DNA of 64,000 nucleotides, from positions 124,001 through 188,000 of the forward strand of contig CAWIUT010000001.1 in NCBI GenBank assembly GCA_963839365.1. The letters run 5' to 3'. Positions 16,594 through 24,224 of this stretch are shown here, in pieces (the first letter of the stretch is position 1; every line of letters begins with the position of its first letter). The notes below the pieces were generated by a model that worked only from the letters and a program-made list of their open reading frames with translations, was not told the DNA's origin and did no database searches. Position numbers and translations under genes: made by a program. This stretch comes from DASSKA01 sp963839365. Lineage in GTDB: Bacteria; Actinomycetota; Actinomycetes; Propionibacteriales; Nocardioidaceae.

Positions 16594-17004
16594 CTAACGG
16601 CCGCGGCCGTCGAGCCACTCCCTCGCCCGCCGCGCGGACGCGCGGGACAGCCAGGCGTCCTGGACGATCTCCGCCAGCTCATCGCGGGTCAGCTCGCCGA
16701 TGCGGCTCGCGCGCAGCAGCACCGACCGGTGGCCGTTGAAGTGGGGCGTGGTGAAGAACGGCGTCGCCTCGTCCTCGACGAGGGCCTGTTTGTCGACCTC
16801 GGCGCCGACCCAGAACACGACCACGTCGCGATACCGCTCCCCGGTTTCGGGGTCGAACGCGTCGGGCCTGGGCGTGCGGAAGAACACGAACGACTTTCCG
16901 CCCACCTGGTAGACCCGGTGGTCCTCCTCGACGGTGGCGTGCGGCATGCCGAGAGCAAGTGCGCGCACGTCCTCGACGCGGGCCGGCCGCGAACCCCTCG
17001 TCAT
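16594..17004 (-). CDS. MmcQ/YjbR family DNA-binding-like protein
   Basis: 136 residues. The family pattern runs VRALALGMPHATVEEDHRVYQVGGKSFVFF near the start, then FFTTPHFNGHRSVLLRAS and ELAEIVQDAWLSRA towards the end, matching the YjbR/CyaY-like fold. Molecular role is not established; the fold has been linked to DNA binding. The ATG at 17004 is chosen over an upstream in-frame start at 17061 because the latter would overlap the aldolase coding region and adds 19 residues with no family match. Confidence 0.85.
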   Translation of the reverse strand: MTRGSRPARVEDVRALALGMPHATVEEDHRVYQVGGKSFVFFRTPRPDAFDPETGERYRDVVVFWVGAEVDKQALVEDEATPFFTTPHFNGHRSVLLRASRIGELTRDELAEIVQDAWLSRASARRAREWLDGRGR

Positions 17005-17032
17005 CTGGGCAGCGTACGTCGACCCGCAGCCG

Positions 17033-18139
17033 TCAGGTGCGCGCCCGCTCGAGCAGGGCACCGACCAGCGTCACCTGCTCCTCGACCTCCCAGGCCAGGG
17101 TCGCGTCCCCGACGGTCAGCTCGGTCATCGTCCAGCCGGGCACCTCGGCGGCCCGGCAGCGACCGAGCAGCGCCACCTTGTCGGTCTCCATGACCTCGAG
17201 GTTGGCATCTTCGACGGCATCGGGGGGCGCGTCGAGGAACATCCGGAACGCGTTGGTGTGCGGCGGCTCCGGCAGCACCCGCACCCCGTCGAGGGCGGCG
17301 AGGGCCGCCGCCAGCGCGTGGGCTCGTTCGACGTACGGCGCCATCCTCGACAGCCGCTGCGCCAGACCGGCTCGCGCCGAGACCGCGTAGGGCAGCATGG
17401 TGAACAGCGTGCCACCGTGCCGGCTGCGCCAGCGGCGCGCCTGCGCCACCAGGTCCTCGGGGCCGGCCAGCGCCGCACCGGCCATCCCGCCGAGCCCCTT
17501 GTAGAACGAGACGTACACCGAGTCGGCCAGGCCCGCGATCGCGGCGAGGGGGCGGCCGTAGTACGGCTGGCTCTCCCACAGCCGCGCGCCGTCGAGGTGC
17601 AGCGGCACCCCACGCTCCCGGGCCCGACCGCTGACCGCGACCAGCTCGTCCCAGGTGGGCAGCAGGTACCCGGCATCGCGCAGCGGCAGCTCCAGGCTGA
17701 CCGCGGCGAGCGGGCCGGGAAGCGCGTCGAGGTCGGCCGCGGCCACCGCACGCGGCTCGTCGGTCAGGTGCTGCACGCGCAGGCTGTGCAGCTCCTCCAG
17801 CGCGTTCAGCTCGTGCAGCACGAAGTGCGAGAGACCGTGCACGGCCACCGCGTCGGTCGTCGACCGCTCCACCCAGGACCGCAGCGCGGCCTGCTGGGCC
17901 ATCACCCCGCTGGGCATGAACGCGACCGCCTCCTTGCCGAGCAGCTGGCCGACCTCCCGCTCGAGAGCCGCGACCTCGCCGTGCGCGCCGTAGCGGTCGA
18001 CGTCGGTCTCCCTCGCGGCCTCGGCGGTCTCCCGCAGCCAGTCCGCCGGTGCCGTCTCGCCGTGGCCGGTCAGCGATCTGCTGCAGGCCTGCCGGGCGGC
18101 GGTACGACGGGCGGCAAGGCCCTGCTCTTCGGAGGTCAT
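17033..18139 (-). CDS. Low-specificity threonine aldolase-like PLP enzyme
   Basis: 368 residues of the aspartate-aminotransferase-fold beta-eliminating lyase group. The pyridoxal-phosphate lysine is in DSVYVSFYKGLGG (about 200), and the cofactor-binding HLDGARLWES precedes it. YGAHGEVAALEREV near the N-terminus is typical of threonine aldolases (glycine plus aldehyde from beta-hydroxy amino acids). ATG 18139 is taken; ATG 18151 adds four residues. No clear ribosome site for either, so translation may be coupled to the phosphotransferase gene 28 bases upstream. Confidence 0.85.
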   Translation of the reverse strand: MTSEEQGLAARRTAARQACSRSLTGHGETAPADWLRETAEAARETDVDRYGAHGEVAALEREVGQLLGKEAVAFMPSGVMAQQAALRSWVERSTTDAVAVHGLSHFVLHELNALEELHSLRVQHLTDEPRAVAAADLDALPGPLAAVSLELPLRDAGYLLPTWDELVAVSGRARERGVPLHLDGARLWESQPYYGRPLAAIAGLADSVYVSFYKGLGGMAGAALAGPEDLVAQARRWRSRHGGTLFTMLPYAVSARAGLAQRLSRMAPYVERAHALAAALAALDGVRVLPEPPHTNAFRMFLDAPPDAVEDANLEVMETDKVALLGRCRAAEVPGWTMTELTVGDATLAWEVEEQVTLVGALLERART

Positions 18140-18167
18140 GGCCACCAACATAGGCGGGTAGCCGCTG

Positions 18168-19097
18168 CTAGTCCTGGACCGCCTTGGCGATGGTCACGCA
18201 GCGGGTGATCCACGCCCGGTCATCGTCCGACAGGGCGCGGCCGGCCCGCTCCGCGTCCTGGAGGGTCCACAGCGCGTTGTCCACCTCGCGCACCACCACC
18301 CAGTCCCGGGCGCGGTCCTCGTCGAGCTCGGCGGTGTCCACCAGGGTGTGGAAGCGGCGGCGCAGGGCGTCCCGGACATTGCCCCAGGCCAGGGCCTCCT
18401 CCCAGCGGTTCCACAGCATCGGCGCGACCTCGTAGTGCGGGTCCCCGGACATCGGCTTCGGGTCGATGACCAGCCAGGGCTCGCGGTCGCCGGCGAGCAC
18501 GTTCTCGTAGTGCAGGTCCCCGTGGACCATCGTGCCGCTGGACGCCGGGTCGGCCACGAAGTCCCGGCTGAGCGAGACCGCCTGCTCGACCAGCCGGCGC
18601 GGCACCGGCGCATCGCGCGGCAGCCGGGCCAGGTCGTCGGCCCAGCGGGCGATGGAGCCGGTGAGCGGCCGGAGCTGCGGCGAGGCGGGCACGTGAATCC
18701 GACGGTAGAGGCCGGCCACGACCTCGCAGGCCTCCTGGACCGGGACGCGGCGCAGGTCCTCGTCGGAGTGCAGCCGCTCGAGCAGCATCACGTGCCGGCG
18801 GGGGTCGGCGCGGTACATCCGCACCATGCCGTTGCCGCGCAGTGCCTCCAGCGCGAGGTGCTCGTGCTGCTCCTCCTGGTGCGGCCAGGCGAGCTTCACC
18901 ACCGCGGGCCGGCCGCCCGTCGTACGCACCGGCACCACCAGCGCGCACTCTCCGTGCCGCGGCGGTCCGTCGTAGCCGAGCTCCCACTCCTCCACCACGT
19001 CGTGCACCAGCCGCGGGAGTCCGTCGAGCCACGAGTGCCAGGTCTCGTCGCGGTCGCGGTAGGCGAGCAGCCTGGCCGGGATGTCGAACGGGATCAC
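18168..19097 (-). CDS. APH(6)/hydroxyurea phosphotransferase-like kinase
   Basis: 309 residues. The kinase-like catalytic loop is MVHGDLHYENVLAG (about 188-201) and the metal-binding loop is WLVIDPKPMSGDP (about 206-218). Together with the N-terminal HSWLDGLPRLV these match the APH_6_hur family (streptomycin 6-phosphotransferase and hydroxyurea kinase relatives). Such chromosomal members are common and mostly uncharacterised, so a drug-resistance role should not be assumed. GTG start at 19097, ten bases after the lepA stop, so it is probably in the lepA operon. Confidence 0.85.
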   Translation of the reverse strand: MIPFDIPARLLAYRDRDETWHSWLDGLPRLVHDVVEEWELGYDGPPRHGECALVVPVRTTGGRPAVVKLAWPHQEEQHEHLALEALRGNGMVRMYRADPRRHVMLLERLHSDEDLRRVPVQEACEVVAGLYRRIHVPASPQLRPLTGSIARWADDLARLPRDAPVPRRLVEQAVSLSRDFVADPASSGTMVHGDLHYENVLAGDREPWLVIDPKPMSGDPHYEVAPMLWNRWEEALAWGNVRDALRRRFHTLVDTAELDEDRARDWVVVREVDNALWTLQDAERAGRALSDDDRAWITRCVTIAKAVQD

Positions 19098-19107
19098 GGC
19101 CCGGGCG

Positions 19108-21003
19108 CTACCGCTTCCCGCCGCCCGCGTCGGAGGACAGCGCGGCGATGAAGGCCTCCTGGGGCACCTCGACCCGGCCGACCATCTTCATCCGCCGCTT
19201 GCCCTCCTTCTGCCTCTCCAGCAGCTTGCGCTTGCGGCTGATGTCGCCGCCGTAGCACTTGGCCAGCACGTCCTTGCGGATGGCGCGGATCGTCTCCCTG
19301 GCGATCACCCGGGACCCGATCGCCGCCTGGATCGGCACCTCGAACTGCTGGCGCGGGATCAGCTCCTTGAGCTTGCCGGCCAGGGCCACACCGTACGAGT
19401 AGGCGCTGTCGCGGTGCACGATCGCGCTGAACGCGTCGACGGTCTCCCCGTGCAGCAGGATGTCCACCTTCACCAGGTCGGCGACCTGCTCCCCCGTCGG
19501 CTCGTAGTCCAGCGAGGCGTAGCCCTTGGTGCGCGACTTGAGCTGGTCGAAGAAGTCGAAGACGATCTCGGCCAGTGGCAGGGTGTAGCGCAGCTCCACC
19601 CGGTCCGCGGACAGATAGTCCATGCCCTGCAGCTGGCCGCGCTTGCTCTGGCAGAGCTCCATGATCGCGCCGATGAAGTCGCTCGGCGACAAGATGGTCG
19701 CGCGCACGACCGGCTCGCGGACCTCGGCGAGCTTGCTCTCGGGGAACTCCGACGGGTTGGTCACCTCGTGCTCGGTGCCGTCCTCCAGGGTGACGTGGTA
19801 GACCACGTTCGGCGCGGTGGAGATCAGCGACAGGTCTGACTCGCGTTCGAGCCGCTCGCGCACGATCTCCATGTGCAGCAGGCCGAGGAACCCGCACCGG
19901 AACCCGAAGCCCAGCGCGCCGGAGGTCTCCGGCTCGTAGGACAGTGCCGCGTCGTTGAGCTGCAGCTTGTCCAGCGCGTCGCGCAGGTCCGGGTAGTCGT
20001 CGCCGTCGATGGGGTACAGCCCGGAGTACACCATGGGGCTGGGGTGCTTGTAGCCGCCCAGCGGGGTGGTGGCCGGCCCGGTCTGCGAGGTCACCGTGTC
20101 ACCGACCCGGGACTGCCGCACGTCCTTCACCCCGGTGATCAGGTAGCCCACCTCGCCGACCCCGAGGTCGGTGGTCTTCGTCGGCTCGGGGCTGATCACG
20201 CCGACCTCGAGCATCTCGTGCACGGCCCCGGTGGACATCATCTTGATCCGGTCCCGGTGGGTGAGCCTGCCGTCCACCACCCGCACGTAGGTGACCACGC
20301 CTCGGTAGGTGTCGTAGACGGAGTCGAAGATCAGCGCTCGCGGCGGCGCGTCCGCGTCGCCGACCGGTGGCGGGGTCTGCCGGACGATCTCGTTGAGCAG
20401 GTCCTCCACACCGTCGCCGGTCTTCGCCGAGACCTGGAGCACCTCCGACTCGTCGCAACCGATGATGTGCGCCAGCTCCGCGGCGTACTTCTCCGGCTGC
20501 GCGGAGGGCAGGTCGATCTTGTTCAGGACCGGGATGATGTGGAGGTCCGCCCCCAGCGCCAGGTACAGGTTGGCCAGCGTCTGCGCCTCGATGCCCTGCG
20601 CCGCATCGACGAGCAGGACCGCCGCCTCGCAGGCGGCCAGCGAGCGGGACACCTCGTAGGTGAAGTCCACGTGGCCCGGCGTGTCGATCATGTTGAGCAC
20701 GAAGCCCTGGCCGGTGTGCTCCCCCTGCGTCACTGTCCACGGCATCCGCACCGCCTGGGACTTGATGGTGATGCCGCGCTCACGCTCGATGTCCATCCGG
20801 TCCAGGTACTGTGCCCGGGCGCTGCGCTCGTCGACCACCCCGGTCAGCTGCAGCATCCGGTCGGCCAGGGTGGACTTGCCGTGGTCGATGTGCGCGATGA
20901 TGCAGAAGTTGCGGATGATCGCAGGGTCGGTGCGTCCCGGCCAGGCCACCTTGGCGGCGTTCTTGAACGCGGGACTGTTCGGCGCTGGAACTTTCTGGGG
21001 CAC
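19108..21003 (-). CDS. lepA: Elongation factor 4 (LepA), ribosome back-translocating GTPase
   Basis: 631 residues. G1 IAHIDHGKST is at about 35-44, G3 DTPGHVDF at about 107-114 and G4 NKID at about 161-164, followed by the EF-G-like domains II, III and V. The C-terminal domain unique to LepA is present (YGVALAGKLKELIPRQQFEVPIQAAIG region split by family motifs) and ends with RKRKLLERQKEGKRRMKMVG, the LepA hallmark. It remobilises stalled ribosomes on the membrane or in the cytosol. GTG start at 21003. First gene of a five-gene minus-strand run. Confidence 0.97.
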   Translation of the reverse strand: MPQKVPAPNSPAFKNAAKVAWPGRTDPAIIRNFCIIAHIDHGKSTLADRMLQLTGVVDERSARAQYLDRMDIERERGITIKSQAVRMPWTVTQGEHTGQGFVLNMIDTPGHVDFTYEVSRSLAACEAAVLLVDAAQGIEAQTLANLYLALGADLHIIPVLNKIDLPSAQPEKYAAELAHIIGCDESEVLQVSAKTGDGVEDLLNEIVRQTPPPVGDADAPPRALIFDSVYDTYRGVVTYVRVVDGRLTHRDRIKMMSTGAVHEMLEVGVISPEPTKTTDLGVGEVGYLITGVKDVRQSRVGDTVTSQTGPATTPLGGYKHPSPMVYSGLYPIDGDDYPDLRDALDKLQLNDAALSYEPETSGALGFGFRCGFLGLLHMEIVRERLERESDLSLISTAPNVVYHVTLEDGTEHEVTNPSEFPESKLAEVREPVVRATILSPSDFIGAIMELCQSKRGQLQGMDYLSADRVELRYTLPLAEIVFDFFDQLKSRTKGYASLDYEPTGEQVADLVKVDILLHGETVDAFSAIVHRDSAYSYGVALAGKLKELIPRQQFEVPIQAAIGSRVIARETIRAIRKDVLAKCYGGDISRKRKLLERQKEGKRRMKMVGRVEVPQEAFIAALSSDAGGGKR

Positions 21004-21141
21004 GAAGCTCTTCCGGTCTCGACAACAGCCCTACCGATGTCGGTACGGCAACCGCGACGCACAGGTCGCGCTCCCGACACGATATCGGTACGACGGGCGG
21101 GGCAGCCCGGCCGAGCCCTGCGCAACCGCGACAATGGCGGC

Positions 21142-22182
21142 ATGACCCAGGGCAACCGGCCGTCCCCGCCTCCGGGCGTGTCCCTCTCGACCGGTCCGCT
21201 GCCCTCGCCGGGGGATCTGTCGCGGCCGCGCGACCCCGCCGCAGCTCCCCCCGTCCCGCACGGCGGGACGGCCCGCCGGCTGGAGTGGGTGCACCTCCCG
21301 CCCGTCGTACGCCGGCTCGTCGAGCGGCGCCTCGGCAGCCGCGTCGTCCGGGCAGAGTCGGCCGGCGGGGGGTACACCTCCGGCTTCGCCTCCGTGCTGA
21401 CCGGCGACAACGGCGCCCGGGTGTTCGTGAAGGCGGCCAGCAAGAAGGCACAGGCCGCCGCCGCGCAGGCGTACGCCGAGGAGGTCCGCAAGCTGCGCTC
21501 GCTGCCTGCTGGCCTGCCGGTCCCCCGGCTGCTGTGGGCACACCAGGACGACCTGTGGGTGGTGCTCGGCTTCGAGTACCTCGAGGGCCCGGCGCCGGCC
21601 CGGCCGTGGCGGGGCGAGGAGCTCGACGCCTGCCTGGACACCCTGGAGTCGCTGGGCACGGCGCTGACCCCGGTGCCACCGACCATGCGCCTTCGACCGC
21701 TGGCCAGCGAGCAGGAGTTCGGCGGGATGCTCGCCAGCTGGGAGCACGTGCGTGCCCTGACCCCGGACTGGCCGCACCTGCGTGACGCCGCCGCGCTTGC
21801 TGGGCGCTACGACCGGGCGCTGCGTGGGGAGACCGTGGTGCACACCGACGCCCGGGACGACAACTTCGTGCTCACCGACGCGGGGGCCGTGCTCTGTGAC
21901 TGGAACTGGCCGGCGGCCGGGCCGACTTGGGCGGACAGCGTGCTGCTGCTGATCTCGGCGCACGGTGACGGCCTGGACGCGGACGCCCTGCTCGCCCAGC
22001 GGCCGCTGACCAGCGCCGCCGACGCCGACCACGTGGACTGCCTGCTCGCGCTCGTGTGCGGCTACTTCCTGCACCACCGCAACGACCCCCCACGCAGCGC
22101 CTCGCCCTACATCCGGGTGCACCAGGCCTGGTACGCCGACGCGGCCTGGTCCTGGCTGGCGCAGCGGCGGGGATGGACCTGA
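21142..22182 (+). CDS. Aminoglycoside phosphotransferase-family protein
   Basis: 346 residues. After a proline-rich N-terminal 45 residues comes a kinase-like fold: Lys in ARVFVKAASKKAQ, catalytic loop VVHTDARDDNFVLT (about 233-246) and LCDWNWPAAGPTWAD (about 250-264). It probably phosphorylates a small molecule or is a degenerate relative; the substrate is unknown. ATG 21142 is chosen; an open frame continues upstream but it is antisense to lepA. It is divergent from lepA and lies upstream of rpsT on the same strand. Confidence 0.85.
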   Translation: MTQGNRPSPPPGVSLSTGPLPSPGDLSRPRDPAAAPPVPHGGTARRLEWVHLPPVVRRLVERRLGSRVVRAESAGGGYTSGFASVLTGDNGARVFVKAASKKAQAAAAQAYAEEVRKLRSLPAGLPVPRLLWAHQDDLWVVLGFEYLEGPAPARPWRGEELDACLDTLESLGTALTPVPPTMRLRPLASEQEFGGMLASWEHVRALTPDWPHLRDAAALAGRYDRALRGETVVHTDARDDNFVLTDAGAVLCDWNWPAAGPTWADSVLLLISAHGDGLDADALLAQRPLTSAADADHVDCLLALVCGYFLHHRNDPPRSASPYIRVHQAWYADAAWSWLAQRRGWT

Positions 22183-22196
22183 GCCGGCTCACGGAT

Positions 22197-22226
22197 TTGG
22201 GCGCTCCGCCGGCCCGCTGGTATCTT
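22197..22226 (+). promoter_or_regulatory. Putative rpsT promoter
   Basis: TTGGGC (22,197-22,202) and TATCTT (22,221-22,226) are separated by 18 bases, a fair match to a primary-sigma promoter. It lies just after the phosphotransferase stop and about 75 bases upstream of the rpsT start, leaving a short untranslated leader. Confidence 0.5.
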
Positions 22227-22301
22227 TGCCCTTCGCGTGTCCGGAACGTGTTTCCGGCCGCAACCCCGAACCGAAACCGAGACACAGTCGAGGCTTGCCC
22301 C

Positions 22302-22562
22302 GTGGCGAACATCAAGTCCCAGATCAAGCGCAACCGGCAGAACGACGCTGCGCACGAGCGCAACAAGGCGGTCAAGTCTGCGCTCCGCACGGCCATCCGC
22401 AGGTTCCGCGAGGCCGCCGACGCTGGTGACGCCGAGAAGGCCAGCGAGCTGGCAAAGGCCGCGAACCAGAAGCTGGACAAGGCCGCCTCAGCCGGTGTGA
22501 TCCACAAGAACCAGGCCGCGAACAAGAAGTCGGCGGTGTCCCGGCGGGCCGCCGCGCTCTGA
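22302..22562 (+). CDS. rpsT: 30S ribosomal protein S20
   Basis: 86 residues, the usual S20 length. VANIKSQIKRNRQNDAAHER at the start, AVKSALRTAIRRFREA in the middle and the basic tail HKNQAANKKSAVSRRA are diagnostic. It binds 16S rRNA early in 30S assembly. The start is GTG at 22302 with GAGG upstream. Neighbours holA (convergent) and lepA (divergent across one gene) match the usual actinobacterial cluster. Confidence 0.97.
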   Translation: MANIKSQIKRNRQNDAAHERNKAVKSALRTAIRRFREAADAGDAEKASELAKAANQKLDKAASAGVIHKNQAANKKSAVSRRAAAL

Positions 22563-22577
22563 CGCCGAAGTCCTTTC

Positions 22578-22610
22578 GAAGGCGCCGTGCTCATGTGAGC
22601 CGGCGCCTTC
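22578..22610. terminator. Bidirectional stem-loop between rpsT and holA
   Basis: GAAGGCGCCG at 22,578-22,587 pairs with CGGCGCCTTC at 22,601-22,610, and the loop contains a further GCTCA/TGAGC pairing, making one long hairpin. It sits 15 bases after the rpsT stop and between convergent genes, so it probably terminates transcripts from both sides. No strong T run follows. Confidence 0.7.
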
Positions 22611-22664
22611 CTGCGTCTCCGGATAGCTCCGGGTAGCGGGCAGCGCAGCCCCTCCGCTCGGTAG

Positions 22665-22768
22665 CCCCAGAACCCCACCCGCGCGGGCAACCCCCGCGCA
22701 CGTGCGACGACGCGGCCCCCAGAACCCCACCCGCGCGGGCAACCCCCGCGCACGTGCGACGATGCGGC
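22665..22768. repeat. Two tandem 52-bp GC-rich repeats with internal hairpins
   Basis: The unit beginning CCCCAGAACCCCACCCGCGC occurs at 22,665-22,716 and again at 22,717-22,768, almost identical (one C to T change near the end). Each unit has a hairpin GCGCGGG-loop-CCCGCGC and a palindrome CGCACGTGCG. It lies in the spacer between rpsT and holA. This looks like a genome-interspersed intergenic repeat, but only this pair is visible here. Confidence 0.8.
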
Positions 22769-22791
22769 CCCTCGGGGTAGCGTCGGGTGGC

Positions 22792-23772
22792 TCAGCGGCC
22801 GACGCGTGCCCCGGTGACGGTGAGCACCATCCGCTCCAGGGAGTACGACGCGTCACTGGCCGCCCCCTTCACGTCGGCGTCCGCCTGGGCCACGGCCCGG
22901 ATCGCCCGCGCCAGCCCGGCGTCGTCCCAGCCGCGGGCCTGGTCGCGCAGGATGCGCAGCTTCCACGGCGGCACCCCCGCCTCCCGCGCCAGGTCGCCGT
23001 CCCGGAGGCCGCGAGGAGCCGACTTGAACCGGGCCAGTCCTCGCAGCCCGGACGCGAACGCGCTGGTCACCAGCACCGGGGCGGTGCCGGTCTCCAGGGC
23101 CCAGCGCAGCTCTTCCAGCGCCACCGCGGCGCGCCCGTAGATCGCCGCGTCCGCCACGGCGAACGACTTCACCTCGGCCCGGCCGCCGAAGTACTTGCGA
23201 ACCACGGGCGCGGTCAACGGCTCCCCCGCCGCATCGCTGCACAGCTGGTCGGCCGCGGCCGCCAGCGCCCGCAGGTCCTGGCCCACTGATGCCACCAGCA
23301 GCTCGGCGGCGTCCTCGGCGATCCGGCCGCCGTGCGAGCGGACCTCCGCGGACACGAACCGGGGGAACTCAGACGGCTTGAGCGCCGCCGACTTGACCTC
23401 GGTGACCTTGAGCTTGCGTAGCTTGTCCAGCAGTCCCTTGCCCTTCTGCCCGCCGGAGTGCACCAGCACCAGGCCGACGTCCTCGACCGGCGCGGCCGCG
23501 TAGTCGAGCAACCCCTGCTGGGCCTCCTCCGGGAGGTTCTCCAGGGCCCGCACCACCACGCACCGGTTGGAGGAGAACAGCGACGGCGCCGCCAGGTCGG
23601 CGAGCGCCGCCATGCTGACCTGGTCTGCGGTGGTCTGGCTGACCTCCGCCTCGACGTCGTGCGCGCGCACCGCGTCCAGGGCGGAGCCGACCGCCCGCTC
23701 GTTCAGCAGCTCCTCGGGACCGGTGACCAAGATGACGTGGCCGAGGATGTCGGCCGCCTTTGGTGTCGCCAT
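22792..23772 (-). CDS. holA: DNA polymerase III subunit delta
   Basis: 326 residues. The N-terminal HVILVTGPEELLNERAV, the SQTTADQVSMAALADL segment, ALENLPEEAQQGLLDYAA and the C-terminal lid and collar pattern KFKSAPRGLRDGDLAREAGV are those of actinobacterial HolA. It is the clamp-loader subunit that opens the beta sliding clamp. The ATG at 23772 (MATPKAADIL) is chosen over an upstream in-frame start at 23832. It converges on rpsT and follows the comEC gene direction, matching the standard comEC-holA-rpsT order. Confidence 0.92.
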   Translation of the reverse strand: MATPKAADILGHVILVTGPEELLNERAVGSALDAVRAHDVEAEVSQTTADQVSMAALADLAAPSLFSSNRCVVVRALENLPEEAQQGLLDYAAAPVEDVGLVLVHSGGQKGKGLLDKLRKLKVTEVKSAALKPSEFPRFVSAEVRSHGGRIAEDAAELLVASVGQDLRALAAAADQLCSDAAGEPLTAPVVRKYFGGRAEVKSFAVADAAIYGRAAVALEELRWALETGTAPVLVTSAFASGLRGLARFKSAPRGLRDGDLAREAGVPPWKLRILRDQARGWDDAGLARAIRAVAQADADVKGAASDASYSLERMVLTVTGARVGR

Positions 23773-23854
23773 GATGCGCTCAGCCTGCCACAGGACACCG
23801 ACAGCCCGTCGGCGCGGCGCCAGCAGGGTCACGAGGTCGGGGCAGTGGCCGGCT

Positions 23855-24172
23855 TCAGCGCCGCCTGTCTGCGATCAGGTAGCACGCGGCCGCGCTGACC
23901 CCGGCGACCCCGAGCACGGACGGCCAGGGACCGATCTTCTTGGCCAGCGGGTGCGAGGCGCCGAAACCGCCGAGGTAGATGGCAGACAGCGCGGCCGCGC
24001 CGGGGGCGCCGGCCTTGGCCAGCCAGGTGCGCCCGGAGTACAGACCGGTGAGCCCGAGCAGGGCACCACCGAGCGGCCGGACCCCACTCTCCCGGGCGAC
24101 GAGGAATCCCCCGATCAGCCCGAACGCAGCGAGAGGGGCGGTGGACACGGCATCGGCGTCGCGCAGCTTCAT
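23855..24172 (-). CDS. Small predicted membrane protein
   Basis: 105 residues with three to four short hydrophobic segments rich in Gly and Ala (APLAAFGLIGGFLVA, GGALLGLTGLYSG, AAALSAIYLGGFG, VLGVAGVSAAACYLI). No recognised family. ATG at 24172 is used because the residues upstream of it have no coding character. It lies between comEC (53 bases) and holA on the same strand, so it is probably transcribed with them. Confidence 0.6.
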   Translation of the reverse strand: MKLRDADAVSTAPLAAFGLIGGFLVARESGVRPLGGALLGLTGLYSGRTWLAKAGAPGAAALSAIYLGGFGASHPLAKKIGPWPSVLGVAGVSAAACYLIADRRR

Positions 24173-24224
24173 GCTCCGATCGTAGGAGGCCCGCGAGTGC
24201 CGTCCGGCAGCGGCCACCCCTGGC

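Noticed and set aside
19873..21141. Upstream extension of the plus-strand phosphotransferase frame
   Set aside because: It is antisense to lepA and adds no family residues; ATG 21142 fits the protein family.
22665..22768. Possible CRISPR array
   Set aside because: Only two directly abutting units with no spacers and no cas genes.
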